DNA of 64,000 nucleotides from Typha latifolia (lineage: Eukaryota; Streptophyta; Magnoliopsida; Poales; Typhaceae): contig CM034109.1 of NCBI GenBank assembly GCA_019914945.1, forward strand, positions 3,410,001 to 3,474,000, in the 5' to 3' direction. Position numbers and translations under genes: made by a program. The stretch's first letter is position 1. Each line of letters begins with the position of its first letter. Positions 32,942 through 44,764 of this stretch are shown in pieces. The notes beneath the pieces were generated by a model. It saw nothing but the letters and a program-made list of their open reading frames with translations, was not told where the DNA came from and searched no databases.

Positions 32942-34705
32942 ACTACTCATCGCCAGAAATTTTAGCTAATCCAAGCAAGTGGTCTATCAACTCTTGGATT
33001 ATCGCTTGATGTGATGAATGACAGTATGAGCATATATGACATGCTAATCCATACATTATAGCAAAACCTGTCTGATTAACATGTTGCTTGACATGATTTG
33101 TTATTAATTTAAATATGATGTGTAAGTCATCCACATATCCTTACTTACTATTATGTTATGCTAGTCATGTTTATCTTACCATGCCACTTGCACACGTCCA
33201 CGACCTAAAAGGAGATGATTTCTACGTTTTGACAGTACTTGATACCTTCCCAACTAGGGTTAGGGGCAAGGGATATTTATAGTATTACATAATAAGGCAT
33301 GCCTAAGGTCTCAGCCTATAGATCCCAAATAATCAAGCAGCCATTTCATCGGGCGATAGGTAATTTACTTTGGATCGATGAGAGCCAGCCTGTTTATGGT
33401 GTTTAAAATGGAGAGTAAGGGTAGGATGACATAAACTTAGTGATACCCGATAACGCAGGGTAAAGGCATCCGTGAGTAACGGCTCACGAGATTACTACAC
33501 CATGGTGCGATGATGTGGAGCCGTGGGCTCAAATAGTCATATCATTGTGTGACACTAACTTCCGTAATGGGCTTAGGATTGGGGTCCTTTGTCTGTAGAG
33601 GTGAACGACCAGTCACGCTGTTCGTCGGGTTATGGGTAGGTGATTCTACCGCTAGGGTCTATCCTCCCATGAGGGCTACTATGATTGTTGAGCAAGTGTG
33701 GATGGACGAAGGCCTGTGTAGAAGGTGTGCCATGTATAAACAATTAATAAAATAACTATAGTCTTGTTAGACCAGGCTTGCCATTTCAAGATATTTATAT
33801 TTTAATTTACGTTATATTTACACTTGCATAGTTCACTTTCCATTATCTTGTTTTAAGCTAGGCATATTCTTATTCATGATGATTAACTAGTGATAGTGCC
33901 ACTTGCCGAGCACTATGCTAATTTTATATTGATATTAGATATAGATTGACTTGTACCCTAGCGGGATGCATGTTAGCAGTTAGCTAGTAGGGTGAAAGCC
34001 CTTTTACTTTCATGCTTTATTTTGAACTCATGTTAAGGGATTTATGTCCCCTTATTGTGCTTATTCTGAGCATCTACTTTTGTAAGGGATGCTTACCCCC
34101 CCTTTTATTGTATTATGGATGGATTGTTAGACCCCCTTTTTTACTTTTCCCTTAATTTGTTCGGAGTTCCTCATTTTGGTGGCGTGTTGTTGAGCTCCTA
34201 AACCCCCACGTGACGCTTAAGCGAGGGGTAACCCTCATGAAAGTCAATGTGGCTAGGTTCCCAAAAAAAAAAAGATTTTGGCAAATCCATATGAAATTTC
34301 CTACAGGAAATTAATAATAATAATAAATATAATATTAAAATGGTATAAGATAAAATAAATAATAATAATAATATCCAGTTGTCAATACCTATATGTTTTC
34401 CTTCGAGGACTTAATGTAGGTTGTTGATTCGCGAATCCAGGATGACCTAGTAATCATCGTACCGCCGTCTTGGGTGAATCAGCCCAAGCGGGGAACCCCA
34501 ATTCAGATGCGGCAGCGGTTGGTACGGAGACATTTGCATGCCTGGTTCAGAAATAGGAGAAACTAATCGAGGAGATCCATGTCCGTGCAGCCTCCTCACG
34601 AACATATGAGGTTCCCAACCACCTCGAAAGTACTAGAGGAGGGACATCCCTAAATCGTTTCATGCAGTTGAACCCCTCCTCCGGTTTTTAGTGGCGCCAT
34701 GATAG
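32942..34705. other. Unclassified non-coding interval, possibly another LTR
   Basis: No coding motif. The 33180-34260 part, with stretches such as GTGATTCTACCGCTAGGG and CACTTGCCGAGCACTATG, an AT-rich section and GGGATGCTTACCCCCCC, has the look of the body of a large plant gypsy LTR, but I cannot find its termini. 34261-34400 is AT-rich with (TAA)n-like runs; 34400-34705 is unique-looking, GC-richer sequence. Confidence 0.4.
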
Positions 34706-34758
34706 GCTCTGATACCACTTTAATAAGCTCTGATACTAATTGATAGGATCTGAAACCA
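34706..34758 (-). promoter_or_regulatory. Reiterated primer-binding-site units
   Basis: On the plus strand GCTCTGATACCA (34706-34717), GCTCTGATACTA (34727-34738) and the degenerate GATCTGAAACCA (34747-34758), at 20-21 bp period. The last lies inside the LTR end. Their presence outside the 3' LTR shows the repeats are carried with the LTR terminus. Confidence 0.75.
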
Positions 34759-35653
34759 AAAGATCGGCTACGAAATAATTCCTTAAGATCTGAATTTATT
34801 GTAGGAAGTAGTCCGTGCAACCATAGGAAAATATTTTTTAGATATTCTTCGGTAGTCCAACAATTACGAACCCAATAGGATGGGATCCGTAACTTCCTAA
34901 TCTACAACTTTCGTATTTATGCCCTTCGCAGATTCGAACTGTAGCAGGGATGAAAACACGGAATAACGTGGGTGATGGTGGTGGTGATGGGTGGAGTGGA
35001 TGTTAGGGTTATGGATGGGTATGGAGATGAGGGTGGATTGTGGAAGTGATTAAAGGAAGTAGACAAAGGGAACGAAGTAGTCGAGATCACAAAGAAGAGG
35101 GGTGACTCGACATACGAGAGAGATTAAAAGCGAGGAGAAACCTTGCCAACGGTAGAAGTGGAAGGATGGTGAAGAGGGAGGAAGGAGGAGTCTAGAGAGA
35201 AGATAGGAGGCAAGAAATCAAGAATCCAATTCCATAATAAATTTGGCTGCCATCCACATATATATAGAGGCTAGCCAGCAAGTCCTAAAACAATATGAAA
35301 CCCTAACAAACCAACAAACCAGTATTCCTTATCTTCTCCGATTACCTCTCGGATTAAGCTTTCATTTTGTTGCAGATAGATTTTGAATATAGAGAAGTCA
35401 TGAATATTAAAGTTGTAGATCTGGAGGTTGGCAACCTTATCCAATTAGTTTGATATTATTTGGATATGTATAGAATATTCTACAAATATTTTTCCAAAAT
35501 TGTGCAGAGCTAGATTTAACTAATTAAATAAAATCCTAACCTACTAAGACTCTAACTAAACTAAATAACCAAATAAGATAATTAGACTCAATCCATTGAG
35601 CCTAATCTTCTTTTGATGTGATCCGATTTAATCCAATTCGTATCAATCCACCA
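34741..35653 (-). mobile_element. Chromovirus 3' LTR, reverse, with a different U3
   Basis: Sense start TGGTGGATTGATACG at 35653, next to the purine tract CCACCTTGCCCTC complement; sense end ATCCTATCA at 34741. U5 and leader match the other family A LTRs and the TATA box is at about 35257-35266. The U3 (35290-35640) lacks the TTCGAA array and is AT-rich unrelated sequence. Confidence 0.8.
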
Positions 35654-36000
35654 TGCTTCCTCCACCTTGCCCTCAAGGTGAAAAGTCAGGGAAACGCTCC
35701 AAAATATCAGTCTCCAACTCCCATTGAATGGCTTGCCAAGCCACTCAAGTAGAATCTCCATCTCCAATCTGGTACTATGTCATCGTCGGCGCCTAGCAAG
35801 TGCACGAACTGGCTCTACAATCTCTATCTCCTCTAATGGCTCCGGTAGAACTAATCCAACGATCTCATGATCTCCAATGCGCTCCCTTAGCAATAAAACA
35901 TGGAAGACATGATACACTCTTAACCCCTCCGGCAGCTCCAAATGATTGCAACTGGACTAATACGCTCCAACACCTAAATGCATCTGCGGTCTAGCAGCAA
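35654..36000 (-). pseudogene. Chromodomain end of pol, reverse
   Basis: Reverse strand. Integrase C-terminal segment and chromodomain (from about 35960 to 35680) ending FPDFSP near the purine tract. It joins at about 35990 to the linker upstream of integrase, so the integrase catalytic core is deleted here. Confidence 0.75.
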
Positions 36001-36600
36001 ACTGCCTCGATTCTCCAACTCTGGATGATGCTCCAGATTATTCATCACTTCCTGTAACAATCTCAAATATCTGGGTCAGATGTACATATGCTACCTCAGC
36101 TCATCAAGGAAGGGAAAGGTAGGAGATGAATAGGCTGCAAGCTCGGCGGTATCGGGTTGGTGCGATAGTGCATCCGCCGCTCTATTATCGGTTCCCTACT
36201 TGTATTGGATTTCATAATCATATTCCAGCAATTTTTGGACCGATCTCTGCTGTGCCGGAGTGTGTATGCATTGTCCTATAAAGTATGGAAGGCTTCTTTG
36301 ATCGATTCAGATAATGAATCGTCTACCGATCAAATAAGGCCTCCACTTTATCACTGCATGCAGAATTGCCAACATCTCTCTTTCATAAGTTGATAATTGC
36401 TGAGACTTTTGTGATAAAGCCTTACTAAGATAGACAATGGGACATCCTTATTGCATTAGTACAGCTCCTATGCCAACACCCGATGCATCACATTTCATAA
36501 TGAACTCTTTGGTGAAGTCCGGTAGCTCTAAAACAGGTGCCGTCATTATTACTGTTTTCAATTTTTCAAAGGCTGAAGTGGCTTCATCTATCCTTCTTCA
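36001..36600 (-). pseudogene. Chromovirus RNase H and linker, reverse
   Basis: Reverse strand from 36600: [15 protein letters not shown] (near 36500), YEREMLAILHAV (36375), RSLPYFIGQCIHT (36280), then the AADALSHQPDTAELAAYSS linker (36170) and NLEHHPELENRGSLLLD (36040-36000). Stops near 36450 and 36320. Confidence 0.75.
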
Positions 36601-37600
36601 ATAAAGAAGTGAAATGAGTAGCGATCTTACTATATCGGGAGATGAAACGTTGATAATATCTGATCAGCCCCAAAACTCCTCTCAATCCAGTGGTAGTAGT
36701 AGGAATAGGCCAAGCGATCATACTTGCAACCTTTTGAGTATCCACCGCTACACCATCCCCTGAAATGATGTGGCCTAAATACTCCACCTATGATAATCCC
36801 CATATGCACTTGGACTTCTTGATCTTCAATTAGTTTTGCTTCAACAAATTCAGCACATCCTCCAAATGTCGCCAATGCTCCAATTCAGTCCTACTATACA
36901 CCAAAATGTCATCAAAAAATACCCCAAGACATACCTTCGCAAGGGAGGCCGAAATATATTATCCGTGAGGGCTTGAAAGGTAGCTGGAGCATTGGTGAGA
37001 CCAAAAGGCATCACCCGAAACTCGTAATGCCCGTCCGGAGTCCGAAATGCAATTTTGTGCATATCCGCCGGGTGAACTCTAATTTGATGATACTCGGCCC
37101 TCAGGTCAAGCTTACTAAATATAGTCACCCCAGCAAGCTCGTCCAGCAACTCCTCAATAACCGGAATAGGATACCGGTCATTGATAGTAATAGCGTTTAT
37201 TGCTCGATAGTCGACACAAAAACACCATGTTCCGTGCTTTTTTTGCACCAAAAGCATGGGGGATGAGTATGAGCTATGACTTCTTTTTGCAAATGTGGAT
37301 ATCGACATGGCCTCACATTCGCCGGTGCAGCACCGGGTATAATCTCTATGCGATGGTCCGCCGCTCTCCTCAGTGGCAACTCCTACGGCTCCTCAAACAG
37401 TCCAGAAAAGTTATCTAATAAATTAGACAATTCAATGATAATACCTGAACTCGTTTGAGGCTCATCATCTTCTGGTCCTAACTGAAGAATATAGGCCAAA
37501 TCATATGCACAAAGCAGCCCCACCATAGGCTGCATCGTAGGAATCGGGGAAGACCGAACACCATCAAGCCGCACATCTTTGTTTCCTTATTTATATTTCA
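36601..37600 (-). pseudogene. Chromovirus reverse transcriptase, frameshift at the active site
   Basis: Reverse strand. Open at 37308-36850 with [40 protein letters not shown] and [17 protein letters not shown]. One extra G just upstream of the catalytic box (plus strand near 36921) shifts the frame, although FFDDIL itself is still encoded in the other frame. The EYLGHIISGDGVAVD and thumb segments follow at 36787-36640. Confidence 0.85.
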
Positions 37601-38100
37601 TCCACATGCTCTGGAATCAAATATGACGGGTCCCAAACTCTGTAACCACTTAGCACCAAGGATAATGTCTGCTCCTCGCAGCGCCAATGGATACAAGTCA
37701 ACAATGATGTCGTGTCCTTGCACCCATATACTGACCTGGCGACAAAAGCTCTCCGCCCGAAGCTTCGTGCCGTCTCCAATAGCAACATCAAATCCTGTAG
37801 TCAGTTCGACATTCAAACCCAATATTCTCACTAGCCTCTCGTCTAGAAAGTTGTGTGTACTCCCTGAATCGATGATGATGTGCACACAATGCTTTCTAAC
37901 GAGTCCATCTACTCATAACGTCCTCGGTGCGGAAGTATCCGAATATGCATGCATCCATATTTTAGCTTGGATATCTTCCTCAACGCCCTCCACAATGGCC
38001 TCCTCATGGGTCTCCTCTAGACACTCTCCATCATCATCAATCTCATAATCATCCTTAGGACCATCAATAAGCATCACACCCCCGATCGGTTTAGAACATC
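37601..38100 (-). pseudogene. Chromovirus protease with intact DSG, reverse
   Basis: Reverse strand. The acidic linker (about 38085-37980), MHAYSDTSAPRTL (37950-37915), then IIIDSGSTHNFLDERLVRILGL (open 37885-37598). The active-site DSG is intact. DIILGAKWLQSLGPVIFD closes the domain near 37640. Confidence 0.8.
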
Positions 38101-39474
38101 AATGACTAGGGGTAAAACGCTCATCACTTCGAAAGCAAAGGCACTTCGCTCTTCGCTCCTCTACCTAGGCAGGTGTGAGAGTTCGAACGGGGGGGGGCTC
38201 TTGTGCCTCCTCTAACATCGGCAGAAAGTCTCAAAGGTGGTCATGGTCTAGTAATCGCAGCCGCTATTTTTGAAACCACAGAATTTCCAGTCGGCGTTCT
38301 AGGTGCAAACCACCCATCTTGGTTGCCCCAATTGTTTTTCGCTGCCATCCTTAAAGCTCTATGCTTTTGTTCCATCCTCACGGCCTTCTCAATGGCCTCC
38401 TCAAGAGTAGTAGGACATATAGCACGAACATCCGCTTGTATCTCCTCTCGCAGCCCTGAAATAAATATACTCATCAATGTACGTTCGGCCACGGTGGCTC
38501 ACAACGACTACTAAGTTTTCAAACTCAGCTTGGTACTCCAATACGGTAGTCCTTTGAACCATCTGGCTTAATGTGGCAGAAAAATCTTCATATGCCGTTG
38601 TCCCAAATCCGCGTGTAATCCTCCTACAAAAATCAGCCCATCCAATAAATCCACCACCACGAATAACCGATCTATACCAATGCAATGCCGTTCCTTGGAG
38701 GTGAAAGCTTGCCATCTGGACTATGCATTTTCTATTTTATTTTGACAATCAAAATATTGTTCAACTTGAAACACCCAATCCGTTGGATCACAGCCTTAGA
38801 ATTTTGAAAGTCCAAGCGTGCGGTTCTCCCCCAAATAGCGTTGTCAAGTTCGCGAAAGATCCTTGGTTCAGGTCTAAACCTTTGTGCATGTTGATCACCT
38901 TCTCTAAATCCTCGAACATGTCCATCGCCATCCACATACTGATGAACCTCATCCTCAAAGTGCAAACCCTTATCATCGATGAAGCGCACCGGTGCCGCAC
39001 GCCTCTCGAGTTCCACCACCGTTGGTCTTGAGTTTTGTAACGGAGGTGGGCGATGATGTGAAGGCATAGGTAGGAGGGGATCATTGACACTCATATGACG
39101 CACTTGGACCTGTGGGTTATCGGCTCTTTGGGGTCCACCGTTGGTCCTTCTTGAAATTCCGTTCGTCATTGAGGAGATTACGAACCCAATCAATTCATGA
39201 CATATTTCTTGAATTCATTGTGATCCTTTTGTATGTTATTAACTCTATGCAACAATGTTTGGAACATGCCCCTTAGTTCATCCATATTCGAACCAATAGA
39301 CGTTGGTTGACTCAGTCCTGCTTTGGTAGCTATAAAGGAATCAGCCTCGCGGTTAGGATCATCATGCATTGAGTCCTCTTTTGTCGGTGTGCATTCCATA
39401 AGTTTCCTTGTTGATGTCATCTTCCTTGTTTCAACTAATAATTGAGGTTTGAGGTTTGCCTGCTCTGATACCAA
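38101..39474 (-). pseudogene. Chromovirus gag, reverse, frame-broken
   Basis: Reverse strand from 39474: KMTSTRKLMECTPTKEDS, LRGMFQTLLHRVNNIQ, then RAAPVRFID (39010-38990), ARLDFQNSKAV (38820), capsid MASFHLQGTALHW (38715-38680), MSIFISGLREEIQADVRA and MRMEQKHRALRMAAK (38475-38340). A decayed zinc knuckle lies near 38090-38150. About five frame changes. The gag start lies 10-25 bp inside the last PBS repeat. Confidence 0.8.
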
Positions 39475-39534
39475 TTGATAGGCTTTGATACCACTTTTAT
39501 AAGCTCTGATACCAAATGATAGGCTCTGATACCA
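39462..39534 (-). promoter_or_regulatory. Four-fold reiterated primer-binding site
   Basis: GCTCTGATACCA (plus-strand view) at 39462-39473, 39503-39514 and 39523-39534, and GCTTTGATACCA at 39482-39493: periods 20, 21, 20 bp. Each copy is the full complement of the initiator tRNA-Met 3' end, one with a single change. The LTR end lies at 39537. Confidence 0.85.
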
Positions 39535-39536
39535 AA

Positions 39537-39954
39537 TTGATAGAATTTGGAACCAAAAGATCGGCTACGGAATAATTCTTTAAGATCTGAATTTATTGTA
39601 GGAAGTAGTCCGCCCAATCATGGGAAAATATTCGGCAGATATTATTCGAAAGTCAGAAAATTATGAAACTAATTTGGTTGGATCCATAACTTCCTAATTT
39701 GTATTTATTCTCTTCGTAGATTCAAAATGTAGCAAGGACAAAAACACAGAATAACGTGGGTGATGGTGGTGGTGACGGGTGGAGTGGATGTTAGGGTTAT
39801 GGATGGGTATGGAGATAAGGGTGGATTGTGGAAGTGATTAAAGGAAGCAGACGAAGGGAACGAGGTGGTCGAGATCCCAAAGAAGTCGGGTGATTCGACA
39901 GACGAGGGAGATTAGAAGTGAGAAGAAACCTTGCCAATGGTAGATGTGGAACAA
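39537..39954 (-). mobile_element. Chromovirus 5' LTR, R/U5 part, reverse
   Basis: Sense end ATTCTATCA at 39537. The U5 and leader match 34741-35170 closely (same GGGTGATGGTGGTGGTGACGGGTGGAG stretch on the plus strand). It is truncated at about 39954 by Tekay LTR P6, so U3 and TATA are lost. Confidence 0.8.
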
Positions 39955-42746
39955 AGTATATCACGCACAGATACACTCCTGTGCACATATATTATGATAT
40001 CATCAAATACTACATGCTAACATATCCATGCTCACATACACTAACACCAAATAAATCATATTATTAACCAAATAAACTTGTTAACATATGAATATCCAAG
40101 TCCACAATAATATACACTAGACCACTACATAATTTGGCATGACCCACACAGGCCACAACAAACCATTAAAATACAACTAAACAACTGATACATGAGTACA
40201 CTATAATCTGACATGTCTTATACATATCACCGTCTGATAAAATAAAGTATAAATATTAAATAATTATACAACTCAATATCTTGTTAAACTATCTTCTATA
40301 CCATCTCTCGTCTATAGCTCACCTCATTCTCGCTCTAAAATATCTCCTTAAGATATCTCAAGTCGCTATCACGTACCACATATCTGAGGGGGTTAGAAAA
40401 AAAATAAGAGAGTCATGAACAAAAGGCTCAGTGAATAGACCTTACCCCGAATCATTGATGTTAAATAGAGAGTAAATCATGTACTGGATAATATGAATCA
40501 AAAAGAGCATCATGTCATGAATAAGTATATGAATGTTCCTCAATTATACATAAATAAAAAATAGATAACATGTCATGTCATAACTGATAAAATATATAAT
40601 CCTCGACAATGTATAAATAAATCTCCATGTCATACCATCATCATAACTCTCTCTCAAATATAACACATATGATGCATACCGATCATAATCATGCTATGAT
40701 ATTAAATTAAACCACCTATGATGCATATTGACCATTCGATAATTATGTATAACAAATGATAATAAAATCATATGCATTTCTCAACATCACGATCATCACC
40801 GACATCTCGGTATAATATCATCATACTAGACCACTATGCACAGTCAACATCTAGTACCTGGTCTCAACATCATGTCCGAAGGCTCAGAGCATACTCCGCC
40901 ACCCGCAAGAGTATCTCAAATATAACCATACCTCGTCACCCGCAAGGGTATCAACATCCATCCAAACCGGCCACCCTCTTAGCTGATAGAAACCTTATGG
41001 GATAACTTGCCATATATGCCATAGCGAACGACATGTATCAAAATGTCTGCTGCGCACATAGACTAACAACCTCGGACGTAAAGCCAACAGGATCGCGACT
41101 ATATCGAGCGATCAATCATCTCTAGGCACACCCTAACCCTCGCGCCCACTCGGGTATCCTCACACTTTCTATCAACTATCATATTAATCACATTTCATGC
41201 TTTCCTTCTAAATGATAAATCATATGCACATATCCAGTATGATAACAAGTAGCATAACAGGATTTTAGGTGGAATAGGAATTAAGAGAAAAATGATGGAA
41301 TGTAGTCTCGAACTATGTAGTCAACATATGCATACTCATGCTACAGATCAACTAGACATAACCTTACAACAATATAATCATCTCTCATCATCTCTATTTA
41401 TCATCATCATACTCATATCCAAGATCAGCCTAATTATATGCATGATAAAAATATGCTCCACTGTAATCATATCTAGATAAAGTCGTATAATCATGCTGGA
41501 GGCCAAAACATGAATGCACATAATATATAATATAGCCTAATCTAAGAAAGGCGTCTAGGGGATAAGACTACTCACTCTGATCAGAAGACGTAAACTACGT
41601 ATCCCTTACATCCGCCAATCAACCGAGTGACACTCATCGCTAGCAAGGTCCACGGGGTTCAAATAAGAGGGTTCAGAGTCTGAAAATATTTAAGTAGCAT
41701 GAAGTTAGCCGCTCATCTAATTAAAATCCGCTCATGTAATATATGATGATTTATTAAGTTTTAGAATTTCTACTTATCATTATTATTAGCTAGATTTTCA
41801 ATTATAAATAAAAATATAAATATAGATAAAACCTAATTATAATTAAATTATATCTTGATTAATTAGGGACTATGTAGTCATTACTTTATAAAATAATAAA
41901 TAAATACATAAGCTGATTATTTTATTTGTACAAAATAATAATGTATAATAATTCATTAGAATTATTTAAAATGTATCTCATAAAAATATTAGTATATAAA
42001 TTTGATAATTATAATTTACAAATCTATATATTAATCTAATAGAGATATAAAAAAAAAAAAGAGTATTACCTATATTTATACCCAATTAATCATTGATTAT
42101 ACAAATTATAATTAATACTAATCATATTGAAGAATATATATTATTATTAAAATAATTAATGTCTAAATAATCTATTTGCATTAATTAAGAAGGAAAAACC
42201 TAAATAAATAACATCAATAAAATAAATAAATAACTAATTAATTAATTAAAACACTGCTATCAGTGCTAGGCTTGGCCCAGCACTGTGTAGAAAAAAAGGA
42301 GAAGAAGCCGACGAACAAGAAGGGAGGAGGGGAGGGAGCTTTGACGCGCCCGATCCCAAAGCAAGAAAGATAGAGCGAGAGAGAGAGAGGGAGAAAAAAG
42401 GAAAGAGGGGAAGTGAGAAACCTCACCAATGGCGGCGGCGGTTCCACGGGAGGTAGCGCCGGTCGGCAGGCCGGCGGTGGAGCAGCGGTACTAGTTAGAG
42501 AGAGAGAGAGAGAAATATAAAGGGGGAGAGAGAGGCGGTTGGGGGGTGCGGCGGTGGTGGCAGCAGGGTGGGGCCCACTGCGGTCATTTCGCCGAGCCCA
42601 GCTGGCGGGGCAAGTGACGCATGGTGCCCCCATGCAGCTTCAAGCTGCTTGGGTGGCGCTGCATGGGCACGAGGCCAGCTACAGTGTGGCCGGCCACATC
42701 GTGCCCAAAATTTAATTTAATTTTTTTTTGGGGACAAGTTGTTACA
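39955..42746 (-). mobile_element. Tekay LTR P6, sense minus, end truncated
   Basis: Sense start TGTAACAACTTGTCCC at 42746. CT tract (42496-42513 as GA), GC palindrome (42261-42285), AT-rich body, hairpin region (about 40890-40960), end near 39955 about 70 bp short of the expected CA terminus. About 2.8 kb. Confidence 0.85.
42261..42285 (-). repeat. GC palindrome in LTR P6
   Basis: CAGTGCTAGGC TTG GCCCAGCACTG: 11-bp arms with one mismatch around three bases. Single copy here. Confidence 0.85.
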
Positions 42747-43150
42747 ATATCGATCGGTGCCCGAGCTTCTCACGCCGCTCGAGGACCGAGGTCCTGATGC
42801 CGTCGGGTCCTCACGCGCGGATCTCCCCCCTCACTCACGCTTCCTCACACCACCTGAGCTCATTGATCCCCTTCACTCACGCCGCCAATCCCCTTCACTC
42901 ACGTTGTCGGGTCCTCACGTCGTTGGCTCCGCACACCATCAGAGCTCCTCACGCCGCCGGACACCCAAGCTCCTCATGCCACCAGACAGCCGAGCTCCTC
43001 GTGTCGCCAGACAGCCGAGCTCCTCACGCCGCCGGACATCCAAGCTCCTCGCGCCGCCGAACACCCGAGCTCCTTGTGCCGCCAGACACCCGAGCTCCTC
43101 GCCTCCTTATTTGTCGTCGCCTCATGCCGTCGGATCTTGTCAACTATGAA
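42747..43150 (+). other. GC-rich stretch with minisatellite upstream of hAT remnant
   Basis: GC-rich sequence built from variants of CTCCTCACGCCGCCGGA. Two long overlapping open frames exist only because the repeat lacks stops; the 25-bp period is not a multiple of three, so a repeat protein is unlikely. It could be the eroded 5' region of the hAT element that follows. Confidence 0.5.
42943..43101. repeat. 25-bp minisatellite, six copies plus a partial
   Basis: Units starting AGCTCCTC at 42943, 42968, 42993, 43018, 43043, 43068 and 43093, exactly 25 bp apart, about 80-90% alike. Confidence 0.9.
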
Positions 43151-43639
43151 TGAGATCAGAAATTTAGTTTGAGCAACTCAGCATCATTTTAGCTTATTAT
43201 ACTGATAGTTCAATTAAATTAATTTAGACATAGTTTAGGGTGACTCTGCCTTTAATGGTAATTTAGCTATTCTTGTTACTAACATTAATTCAATGTTATA
43301 CATTGAGGTTCTGCTAGCTTCCTGTTTGTGCATGTTGTTTGATATTAGACTACTCAGTTGTTAGTGCATGCTGTTTGTGCATGCTATTTGATATTAGTCT
43401 ACTCTAGATTTTTAGACTGCTGGTCTTCATGACATCCTCCTCTTGGCTGTTAAGCTTTGTAATACTAATTTCCCTTTACTGACTTAGATCCTTTCTATCT
43501 TAAGTGTGCTTATTCTCCTGATGTGAAGATTATTAGGCAAGTTTTGAGCTAGGCCATCTTTCACAAATACATTTGAAGATAGCAAAGTTATTAGTGCCTT
43601 TAATGGTAGTTTAGCTTATTTGATTGATATTTTGGATCT

Positions 43640-44690
43640 GATATGATATTGTTCACTTTTAAGGGTAATTTAGCTATGCTCCCTCCCATGACAGAACTCC
43701 ATAGTCCAGACTATTGTTTAATTACTGATTATGATATTACATCTCTATTTTCTGAATCTATATACCCTACAGCAAATTTGTACTTTCCTAAGATGGTTTT
43801 GATCCAATTAAATATAATGAAAGGCATGCAAAGCTCAGATAATTTTATTAGTCGTATAGCCACACAAATGAATGTGAAGTTTGAGAAATATTGAAAACAA
43901 TACAATATTATTTTAATGAAAGCTATCATCCTAGATCCATGATTCAAAATACATTTTATGGAATTCTCATACAACAAACTCTAGGACTCTTCTAATAAGA
44001 TGATAAAGATCCGCGAGAAGTTGTTTGCTCTTTTTTATCACTATGTTCAGAATACTTCTAAAGTTTTCAATGTGACATCTTTTGCTACTTTATGTAAAGT
44101 TTTAAATGATACTGAAGATAACTCTATGTTGAAGGTAATATAGTACCATTAGTATGTTCTCATCATTATATTTTTTTAATGTTCTTCATATATACAGAAT
44201 AATATTTTTTATGTAGGAGTTTGATTCATTTGAGAGTTTTGAGTTTGTGAGTAAATCATAAAAGTCACAATTAGAATTGTATCTTGAAGAGCCTCGAATT
44301 GATCGAAATTCTAAATTGGATATTTTTAATTATTAGAAATCCAAATCTTTCTCTGATGGCGTGCGATATATTAAGTATTTCTATCTCTATAGTTGCTTTT
44401 GAATCTGCTTTTAGTGTTGGTGGTAGAGTACTTGATCAATATAGAAGTGCTTTAAAGCCTAAAACTGTGGAAGCTTTAATTTGTACTCGAGATTGGTTGT
44501 TTCATATTAGAGGTAAGTATATTATTGTTTTCTTATATAAATATTCAAAAAATTCAGTCTACTAATTATTTTATTATATTATGATAGACAATTTGGTAGC
44601 ATTGGAGGAGCTAATGGAAGATATTACAAATTTGGACTTAATGGCTAATGCAAGTGAAGTTTTAGTATCTGGTGAATGCTCAAATGCATA
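43640..44690 (+). pseudogene. hAT-superfamily transposase remnant (BED/RICESLEEPER-like)
   Basis: 43780-44110 encodes a decayed segment like the region before the hAT C-terminus (KMVLIQLNIMKGMQ, then MKFEKY..YNIILMKAIILDP and VRNTS/KVLNDTED-like pieces). 44270-44330 has [21 protein letters not shown], and 44355-44510 the hAT dimerisation region ([35 protein letters not shown]) in another frame. A last piece at 44600-44690 (LEELMEDITNLDLMAN) fits the family's tail. hAT transposases cut and paste DNA elements; this one is dead. I found no terminal inverted repeats. Confidence 0.8.
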
Positions 44691-44764
44691 AATCTAAATC
44701 CGGTGAATGCTCATTGACTTATGTAAGTAAAGTTTTGTATATATCTTATATTTTAGATGTTTAC

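Noticed and set aside
42739..43153. Proline/serine-rich protein gene over the minisatellite
   Set aside because: The 25-bp period shifts frame every unit, so the repeat would not encode a repeating protein; openness is due to the GC-rich, stop-poor sequence.
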